From contig NZ_VMNW02000029.1 of assembly GCF_007713735.2 (NCBI RefSeq), positions 1-64,000 on the forward strand: a stretch of DNA of 64,000 nt, written 5' to 3'. The position numbers and the translations under genes were made by a program. Below the pieces are notes generated by a model. It was not told the DNA's origin. It ran no database searches and worked only from the letters and a program-made list of their open reading frames with translations. Of this stretch, positions 58,469 to 64,000 are shown piece by piece (position 1 is the stretch's first letter; the number at the start of each line of letters is the position of its first letter). The stretch is from Amycolatopsis acidicola. Lineage in GTDB: Bacteria > Actinomycetota > Actinomycetes > Mycobacteriales > Pseudonocardiaceae.

Positions 58469-59062
58469 ATGAACCACCGCGCGCACGTAAACATAAGGCC
58501 GCCTCGGTGGCAGAGGCTGCGCAATCTATTTCCCTCTTGCGGGCGCGGAGCCCCGCGAACTCAGCACTCGGTGTCCGGGCTTCGGCAGCTCACGCGCGAC
58601 GGATGGTGGCTCGGCCCCGCACCTTACGGCTACGTCCTGGACCACAGGTGGGTCGAGCACCATGCTCGGCCTGGTGGCTGGCGGCACCGACTCGCCGTCG
58701 ACGAACTACGCGCACCGGTTGTGCCGGCGATCTTCGCCTGGCATCTACACGACAAGCTAGGCGAACGCGCCATCGTTCGACACCTCGTTGAACAGCACCA
58801 CCCGCAGCCCCTCGACCCCGTCTCCGGCCGGCTAAGCGCGTGGAGTCCGGCTCGCGTCCGCACCATCCTGAACAACCCCGCGTATCTCGGATATGTCGTG
58901 CGCGGCCGCAAAGTGCGCGGAACCGAGCAGCCGCCAGAACGCTGGACGTGGTCGCGGCAACGAAGCCACGAAGCCTTAGTCAAACCGAGCGTGTTCTGGG
59001 CGGTGTACAACAGTCGCTCCCCCTGGGTTCGGACGCGCCCGCACGCTTGGGCGGCGGCATGA
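58469..59062 (+). CDS. recombinase-domain protein lacking the serine resolvase domain
   Basis: 197 residues from ATG 58469 (AAGGAGA upstream). RDGWWLGPAPYGYVLDHRWV, RAPVVPAIFAWHLHDKLGER, AIVRHLVEQHHPQP and RVRTILNNPAYLGYVVRGRK are the recombinase (PF07508) DNA-binding domain that normally follows the catalytic domain of large serine integrases. The catalytic resolvase part is absent and no frameshift remnant precedes it. It might be a free DNA-binding partner or a remnant. The stop overlaps the next methyltransferase start (ATGA). Confidence 0.7.
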   Translation: MNHRAHVNIRPPRWQRLRNLFPSCGRGAPRTQHSVSGLRQLTRDGWWLGPAPYGYVLDHRWVEHHARPGGWRHRLAVDELRAPVVPAIFAWHLHDKLGERAIVRHLVEQHHPQPLDPVSGRLSAWSPARVRTILNNPAYLGYVVRGRKVRGTEQPPERWTWSRQRSHEALVKPSVFWAVYNSRSPWVRTRPHAWAAA

Positions 59063-60207
59063 CCGAGCCATCGACGAGCACGGTTCACTACCGCGACGAC
59101 GCGATCACGCTGTACACGGGCGACGCCACGACAACCCTATCCAGCCTGCCAGCGCGGAGCGTGGACTGCGTCGTCACCAGCCCGCCCTACTGGGGATTAC
59201 GGGATTACGGAACCGGGACCTGGGTCGGTGGAATCCCCGGCTGCGAACATCTGGCGGCTGCCGGCCGCGACGGCAAAGCGCCGCAGCGATGCCGCCGCTG
59301 CGGCGCACGGCGCGAGGACGACCAGCACGGCCTGGAAGCAACACCGCAGGACTATGTCGACCGGCTCCGCGGCGTCTTCGCACAACTGCACCGTGTCTTG
59401 GCCGACACGGGAACCGTGTGGCTGAACCTCGGTGATTCGTATTCGGCCGGCCTGCCCGGCCACACCAGCACCCCAATGCGAGCAAGCACGCTCGCGGGCC
59501 GAACTGCGGCACTGCCGCTGCGGGAATCCGTGCGTCGTGCCGCGGTGTCGCGCACGCGGGCGTTGCCGCCGAAGAACCTCATCGGCATGCCCTGGAGAGT
59601 CGCGTTCGCGCTGCAGGGCGACGGGTGGATCCTGCGCAACGCCATCGTTTGGCACAAGCCCAACGCCATGCCCGAGTCAGTCCGAGACCGACTGTCCAAC
59701 CGGTACGAAATGTTGTTCCTGCTGACCAAACAGCAGCAGTACTACTTCAACCTCGACCCGATCCGCGAACCGACCGGCGAAAGTGCGAACAGCCACCGCC
59801 GCAGGCAAGGCGGGGACGGCAAGTACCACGACACCAGCGCGTTCGCCGGAAAGGCCCACGGCGACGCGATGCTCCCCACCGGATCACGGCACTCCGCCTC
59901 ACACTCGCGCGGCAAGAACCCCGGCGACGTCTGGTCCATCGCAACCCGTCCCTTGCGCGAAGCGCACTTCGCCGCCTTCCCCGTCGACATACCGTTGCGG
60001 TGCATCGCCGCCGGCTCCCCGCCCGGCGGCATCGTGCTCGACCCGTTCAGCGGCGCCGCCACCACCGGGCTGGCCGCCCACCAACTCGGCCGCGCCTACA
60101 TCGGCATCGACCTGAACACGGCCTTCCACGACATCGGCTTACGTCGGCTAACGCGGCAAACAGCTCCTGGCCCGGCTGGTCCGCGGGAACGGGGCGCCGC
60201 AGCATGA
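59059..60207 (+). CDS. site-specific DNA methyltransferase (TSPPYW, N4-cytosine or N6-adenine)
   Basis: 382 residues. DAITLYTGDATTTLSSLPAR is followed by VDCVVTSPPYWGLRDYGTGT, the catalytic TSPPYW tetrad placed before the SAM motif IVLDPFSGAATTGLAAHQLG near the C-terminus: the circularly ordered beta-class form. PKNLIGMPWRVAFALQGDGW and WILRNAIVWHKPNAMPESVR are typical for N4-cytosine enzymes. An inserted zinc-like CGAR segment (CRRCGARRED) is present. No restriction enzyme neighbour is seen. It overlaps the PAPS-reductase-like gene. Confidence 0.88.
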   Translation: MTEPSTSTVHYRDDAITLYTGDATTTLSSLPARSVDCVVTSPPYWGLRDYGTGTWVGGIPGCEHLAAAGRDGKAPQRCRRCGARREDDQHGLEATPQDYVDRLRGVFAQLHRVLADTGTVWLNLGDSYSAGLPGHTSTPMRASTLAGRTAALPLRESVRRAAVSRTRALPPKNLIGMPWRVAFALQGDGWILRNAIVWHKPNAMPESVRDRLSNRYEMLFLLTKQQQYYFNLDPIREPTGESANSHRRRQGGDGKYHDTSAFAGKAHGDAMLPTGSRHSASHSRGKNPGDVWSIATRPLREAHFAAFPVDIPLRCIAAGSPPGGIVLDPFSGAATTGLAAHQLGRAYIGIDLNTAFHDIGLRRLTRQTAPGPAGPRERGAAA

Positions 60208-61118
60208 ACATGGTCCGAGTTCAATCGTCCCAACCAGCTCTTCGCCTGCTGTCGCTGGGCGCTGGAGTTCAAAGCACGACGGTGTTACTCCTGGCTTGCG
60301 AACGCAAGATCCCTCGTTTTGACTACGCCTTGTTCGCTGACACGGGCTGGGAACCGCGAGCGGTCTACACCCAGCTGGCCAAAGTGGCCAAGGTGGCCGA
60401 ACGCGCAGGCATCCCGATTCGATCCGTATCATCGGGCAACATCCGTCGCGATGCACTGGACAAGACTTCCCGATTCGTCACAATGCCTCTGCACGTGCGC
60501 AATCCGGACGGCACCAAAGGCATGGCACGACGGCAGTGCACAGGCGAATACAAGATCAAACCGCTGAAGGCGGCCGCACGCGAGTTGCTGGGGTATCCAC
60601 ACCCGACTCGAGTCCCGCCCGGAGTTTTCGCGGAGCAAGCGATCGGGATCAGCATCGACGAGGTTCATCGGGCCAAAGACGCGGACGTGCGTTACCTGCG
60701 CAATGTGTTTCCCTTGCTGGACTTGGGAATGAGCCGCGACGACCGCGTCCAATACCTGGCTGATCGGGGATTTGGCGAGACGGTCAAGAGCGCTTGCGTA
60801 GGGTGCCCGTATTCGGGCAACGCCCGGTTGCGCTGGCTACGTGACAACGACCCCGACGCCTGGCAAGACCTCGTCGCGTTCGACAAGGCCATCCGGCACG
60901 GTAGTCCTCGGGCGATCGCTGCCGGAAAACCGCTCCGCGGCGAGTTCTTCGTACACCGGTCCCTGCGCCCACTGGACGAGGTCGATCTAGCCCCACGCTC
61001 GCGGCGACATCTCACCATCGTTGACGACGATCCCGAGCCTGACGGCTGCTCCCCGTGGTCGTGCCGGTCCGGCGAACCCGTCGACATCGACGCCGTAGCC
61101 GAGCAACGTGCCGCTTGA
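60204..61118 (+). CDS. PAPS reductase-like (ATP-pyrophosphatase fold) phage-type protein
   Basis: 304 residues. The PP-loop reads RLLSLGAGVQSTTVLLLACE, followed by DYALFADTGWEPRAVYTQLA, the usual start of adenine nucleotide alpha hydrolases. RRQCTGEYKIKPLKAAAREL and KSACVGCPYSGNARLRWLRD carry cysteines that could bind an iron-sulfur cluster, as in PAPS and APS reductases. Phage and element relatives are known but their substrate is not. It lies between two DNA methyltransferases with direct overlap on the left; sulfur or other DNA modification is a guess. ATG 60204 or 60210. Confidence 0.72.
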   Translation: MNMVRVQSSQPALRLLSLGAGVQSTTVLLLACERKIPRFDYALFADTGWEPRAVYTQLAKVAKVAERAGIPIRSVSSGNIRRDALDKTSRFVTMPLHVRNPDGTKGMARRQCTGEYKIKPLKAAARELLGYPHPTRVPPGVFAEQAIGISIDEVHRAKDADVRYLRNVFPLLDLGMSRDDRVQYLADRGFGETVKSACVGCPYSGNARLRWLRDNDPDAWQDLVAFDKAIRHGSPRAIAAGKPLRGEFFVHRSLRPLDEVDLAPRSRRHLTIVDDDPEPDGCSPWSCRSGEPVDIDAVAEQRAA

Positions 61119-61232
61119 GCACTCGACCCATGCCAAGCCACATGGCGCAACTCGCGACGAAAGACACCCACACATGATCAATAACGACCATCCGGCGGGC
61201 TCCGTCGTCGTGGCCAGGGCGAGCTGGACCAT

Positions 61233-62183
61233 ATGACCACTGTCCACGAGAACACCCCGCAGGACAACGGTTTCACCTTGATCACCGCGGATGCGCAAGC
61301 CGGGATCGCGGAGCTACCGGACACGTCGGTGGACTGTCTTGTCACCAGCCCGCCCTACTGGCGCCTACGCGACTACGCCCGCGATGCGACGCAGGCACAT
61401 CCGCAGATCGGGATGGAACCGACGGGCGCCGGATACCTCGACACCTTGCGCGCGGTGTTCGCCGCCGCGCGCCGCGTCCTCGCTCCGCGGGCGACGGTAT
61501 GGATCAACCTCGGCGACAGCTACTCCACCAACTCCGACGGCTACCGGTGCACCGCGCCAGGCCAAGCCGGACAACCGCGGTATCGACCGCCAGCCGACGT
61601 GCCCCACAAGAACCTCCTCGGCATGCCGTGGCGACTCGCCCTGGCCCTCCAAGGCGACGGATGGATCCTGCGTTCGGCGGTCATCTGGCACAAGCCACAC
61701 ACCACCCCGACACCCATCCGCGACCGGCTCGCGACCCGCCACGAGACGATCTTCCTGTTCGTCACGCAACCGGACTACTACTTCGACCTCGACGCGATCC
61801 GCCAGCCCTACACTGGCGACCGCGCACTGTCCCGGCGCACCCACCGCAGCGGCAACAAGCCCAACACCGCACGCGGAAACTGGCCCCGCACCCCAGATCA
61901 GGGCCAGCGTGGACGCAACCCCGGCAACGTGTGGACCATCCCGCCGGACCGGTCACGCACCGGACACCCAGCACCCTCCCCGGTGGAGATCCCGCGTCGC
62001 TGCATCGCCGCCGGATGCCCACCCGGGGGTCACGTCCTGGATCCGTTCAGCGGCAGCGGCACCACCGGCGTCGCGGCCCGTGAACTCGGCCGCCGGTTCA
62101 CCGGCATCGACACCAACCCCGGCTACCACGCGATCGCGCGACGCCGGATCTCTGCGCTCGGGAGCGACCGGACGGCGGGATGA
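61233..62183 (+). CDS. site-specific DNA methyltransferase (TSPPYW)
   Basis: 316 residues, a clear relative of the methyltransferase at 59059. FTLITADAQAGIAELPDTSV, VDCLVTSPPYWRLRDYARDA (catalytic), PHKNLLGMPWRLALALQGDG, VIWHKPHTTPTPIRDRLATR and the SAM motif GGHVLDPFSGSGTTGVAARE are all present, so it looks active. It lacks the CGAR insert. The target is probably a different site, as the recognition region between 60 and 120 differs. It is 114 bases after the PAPS-reductase-like gene; the gap holds nothing clear. Confidence 0.88.
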   Translation: MTTVHENTPQDNGFTLITADAQAGIAELPDTSVDCLVTSPPYWRLRDYARDATQAHPQIGMEPTGAGYLDTLRAVFAAARRVLAPRATVWINLGDSYSTNSDGYRCTAPGQAGQPRYRPPADVPHKNLLGMPWRLALALQGDGWILRSAVIWHKPHTTPTPIRDRLATRHETIFLFVTQPDYYFDLDAIRQPYTGDRALSRRTHRSGNKPNTARGNWPRTPDQGQRGRNPGNVWTIPPDRSRTGHPAPSPVEIPRRCIAAGCPPGGHVLDPFSGSGTTGVAARELGRRFTGIDTNPGYHAIARRRISALGSDRTAG

Positions 62184-62276
62184 ATCGCGCTGATCCGGGC
62201 CGGCCACTCGTTTGGGGCCTCCTTTTTCCGACGATCGACGCTACGCTTTCGGGCCCGCGCAAGGGAGGAGTGGCTG

Positions 62277-62549
62277 GTGAACAGCGAACGCGAGAACGCG
62301 GACACTACCGAAAACGCCGTAGTAATCCCGTTCCCTCGACGCTCCACAAACGACGCGACGTGGATCTACCGGCAATCGGGCCACCGTACGCGCTCGCGTC
62401 GTTTTGTCGGCACCGTCATCCGCGTGGGTGGAGCCGAAGGACGCCGGTTACGCCGTGAACTCGCCTCGATTACTGCCGACCTCCTGCGGTGGGCTGCACA
62501 GCAGCAACGGGATGAAGCCACCGACGAGAACCAGGAGCGCGCAGCATGA
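62277..62549 (+). CDS. small hypothetical protein before the integrase
   Basis: 90 residues from GTG 62277 with GGGAGGAG six bases upstream. It starts MNSERENADTTENAVVIPFP, then RQSGHRTRSRRFVGTVIRVG and RRLRRELASITADLLRWAAQ. The central basic patch (HRTRSRRF) may bind DNA. It is located directly before the serine recombinase, where excisionase-like or accessory proteins are often encoded; no such family is recognised here, so this is only a suggestion. Confidence 0.6.
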   Translation: MNSERENADTTENAVVIPFPRRSTNDATWIYRQSGHRTRSRRFVGTVIRVGGAEGRRLRRELASITADLLRWAAQQQRDEATDENQERAA

Positions 62550-62568
62550 ATGCCCGCGGAGAAACACC

Positions 62569-64000
62569 ATGAGCATCGAGGACGACCTCGTCGTCAACCC
62601 GCCAGCACCGGCCGTTGAACGCCGCGGGATGAACTCCATCCCGGTCTCAGGCCCCTCCGGCCTCTCCGACTACGCGGTATCGCCGCTCGGCGTCTCGACC
62701 GCAGCACTGATGCGCGACGAAGTCCGAGTCGCGTTCCTCGGGCGAACCTCCACTGAGGACCAGCAAGACCCGCGCCAATCACTGGTGCGGCAACTCGGGA
62801 ACTGCAAGACAGCACTCCCCGAATCCTGGGTGATCGTCGCTCACTTCTACGACATCGAGTCCGGCCGCATGGAACTCGACCAACGGGGACGCAAGGAAAA
62901 CTACGAACGATTCGACATTCCGATCGCCCGAGACGGCGGCATCGCAGATCTGTTGTCCGACGCGGAACAAACCGCGCGCGGCTTCGATGTTGTCATCTGC
63001 GAAAGCATCTCCCGCGTCGCACGCCGCGCCTTCGAAGGTCTCACGGTCGAGCGAGCGTTGGAACGCGCGGACGTTCCGCTGTTCGCCTCCAACGAGCCGA
63101 TCACGTTGTCCGGTAGCCGCGCGCAACGTGTGCTGCAGCGGCGGATCAACCAGTCCATCGCCGAGTACGAAGTCCTCAACACCCTCGAACAGTCCTGGGG
63201 CGGACTGTGCACGCACGTCCGCGAGGGCTTCAACATCGGCAAACCACCGTACGGCTACAAGGCGAAAGTCCTGCCGCACCCCAACCCGACCAAGGCCGAG
63301 AAGGGGCACACCAAAAGCAGGCTCGAACCGGACGGGCTCCGTGCGGAGACCGTCACCCAGATCGCGAACTGGCGCTACCACGAAGGACTCGGCTACAACA
63401 CCATCGCCGACCGCCTCAACGCCGACCTCACGAAATACCCGCCACCGCAGCCGCCCAGCAAGACACGAGCACGCAACGCCTGGGGCAAAGCCAGTGTCTA
63501 CGAGATCCTCCGCAACCCGAAATACACCGGCTACCAGGTATTCAACCGCCGGGCGATGCGGTCCAAACGAGGCAAGATCAACGACCCCGTCAAGTGGGTC
63601 TGGTCACCGAAGCCAGTCCACGAACCGCTGATTCCCAAGTGGATGTACGACGAAGTCAACGCCCGCCGCGAAGCACGCCGTGGCTCACGCGCCGACAACG
63701 ACCTCAACGCCCATCCCGAAACCCTGCAAACCTACGTCTTGCGCGGCATGGTCTTCTGCACCTGCGGACGCCGAATGGCCGGCACCACACGGCACAACAT
63801 CGGCTACTACGTGTGCGCACCCAAGAAGAACAACCGCGGACGACCCGATCTCCATCACGGACACCCCAAGGCAACCTATCTGCGCGAGCCCTCCCTCCTC
63901 GACGCGCTCGCCCGGTTCCTCTCGGACCGCGTCTTCGGCCCCCAGCGCCGCGAAATCCTCATCGCCGACCTCGACGGGCTCAACGAACGAGCAGCCGACC
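62569..64000 (+). CDS. large serine recombinase, probable integrase (partial, runs off the right edge)
   Basis: At least 477 residues are inside the window. The resolvase domain is RVAFLGRTSTEDQQDPRQSL with the catalytic serine in RTST, then ICESISRVARRAFEGLTVER. The recombinase domain follows (KPPYGYKAKVLPHPN, RYHEGLGYNTIADRLNADLT, VYEILRNPKYTGYQVFNRRA), then the zinc ribbon (YVLRGMVFCTCGRRMAGTTR, YYVCAPKKNN). ATG 62569 is used; an N-terminal extension of about 55 residues precedes the catalytic domain. It is the best candidate for the element's integrase, so the right att site should lie close beyond the window. Confidence 0.88.
   Translation, partial: MSIEDDLVVNPPAPAVERRGMNSIPVSGPSGLSDYAVSPLGVSTAALMRDEVRVAFLGRTSTEDQQDPRQSLVRQLGNCKTALPESWVIVAHFYDIESGRMELDQRGRKENYERFDIPIARDGGIADLLSDAEQTARGFDVVICESISRVARRAFEGLTVERALERADVPLFASNEPITLSGSRAQRVLQRRINQSIAEYEVLNTLEQSWGGLCTHVREGFNIGKPPYGYKAKVLPHPNPTKAEKGHTKSRLEPDGLRAETVTQIANWRYHEGLGYNTIADRLNADLTKYPPPQPPSKTRARNAWGKASVYEILRNPKYTGYQVFNRRAMRSKRGKINDPVKWVWSPKPVHEPLIPKWMYDEVNARREARRGSRADNDLNAHPETLQTYVLRGMVFCTCGRRMAGTTRHNIGYYVCAPKKNNRGRPDLHHGHPKATYLREPSLLDALARFLSDRVFGPQRREILIADLDGLNERAAD

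Larger units (their letters stand above)
33150..64000. mobile_element. probable integrative and conjugative element with type IV secretion genes (right end outside window)
   Basis: From about 33.15 kb to the right edge the gene content changes to that of a conjugative element. It has a VirB2/VirB6/PrgI/VirB4/VirD4-type transfer module, an NlpC/P60 hydrolase, a replication-relaxation protein, DNA methyltransferases, a DUF932 protein, HNH proteins and a large serine recombinase at the right edge. The left limit is a guess, placed after the decayed APH gene. No flanking direct repeat or att site could be recognised, and no relaxase is in view. The lower GC around 33.2-36 kb also supports foreign origin. 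Confidence 0.6.

Noticed and set aside
59059..62183. Complete restriction-modification system
   Set aside because: Two methyltransferases are present but no cognate restriction endonuclease is adjacent; the HNH proteins are far away and in other units.
33000..64000. CRISPR array anywhere in the element
   Set aside because: No regularly spaced repeats of 24-40 bases were seen and no cas gene is present.

Overview
The window looks like chromosome from a high-GC actinomycete, most likely a Pseudonocardiaceae (Amycolatopsis-like) genome. The reasons are the GC-rich third codon positions, many GTG/TTG starts, stop/start overlaps of the ATGA type, and typical actinobacterial families: GntR fragments, an Scr1/DUF5753 regulator with a DUF6879 partner, BTAD regulators and an actinobacterial Tad locus. 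This placement is by family content only; no rRNA or tRNA was recognised.

Region 1 (1-11.6 kb) is metabolic. Two divergent transcription units share the gap at 3058-3250. Leftward run a nitroreductase, two luciferase-like (LLM) flavin monooxygenases (one cut by the window edge) and a 3-hydroxyisobutyrate dehydrogenase-like enzyme. Rightward run an MHS-type importer, a DECR-like SDR, an enoyl-CoA hydratase-family enzyme and an AhpD-like protein. Together they suggest uptake of an organic acid, flavin-dependent oxidation and CoA-linked degradation. Two aldo/keto reductases, a degenerate SDR and an MFS exporter follow, divergent from a helix-turn-helix regulator.

Region 2 (11.6-18.6 kb) is a block of small regulatory genes: two HTH-only GntR proteins, small partners, and a triad of small protein, DUF6879 and Scr1-type regulator. 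A very unusual single ORF follows, joining an MFS transporter, a second membrane domain and a GGDEF diguanylate cyclase. An HxlR regulator lies beyond it.

Region 3 (18.7-30.9 kb) is a complete-looking Tad (Flp-type) pilus locus on the + strand: SAF/CpaB-like proteins, prepilin peptidase, lipoprotein, secreted protein, TadZ-like, TadA, TadB, TadC, pilin and three TadE/TadG-like pseudopilins. It ends with a membrane-anchored LysM-BTAD regulator and two strong hairpins. A cupin/TetR divergent pair with a clear palindromic operator and a decayed aminoglycoside phosphotransferase gene follow.

Region 4 (about 33.2 kb to beyond 64 kb) reads as an integrative and conjugative element. Its left arm holds an HNH protein, a gene-poor lower-GC kilobase, a very acidic possible DNA mimic, a DUF932 protein and a row of small genes, several frameshifted. 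Next comes a membrane-anchored HNH protein with 17-residue repeats. The core (42.9-56.2 kb, - strand) is a type IV secretion module: sigma-like protein, VirB2-like pilin, VirB6-like protein, PrgI family, VirB4, GP88, VirD4 coupling protein, replication-relaxation protein and NlpC/P60 hydrolase. An IS110-family element interrupts it. The right arm (56.6-64 kb, + strand) holds two degenerate methyltransferase-like proteins, a recombinase lacking its catalytic domain, two TSPPYW DNA methyltransferases flanking a PAPS-reductase-like protein, and a large serine recombinase (probable integrase) cut by the window edge. No MOB relaxase or att site was identified.

Several genes show single-base frame disruptions (near 12.5, 21.34, 38.2, 38.95 and 40.62 kb). 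These are either real decay or indel errors in the assembly.
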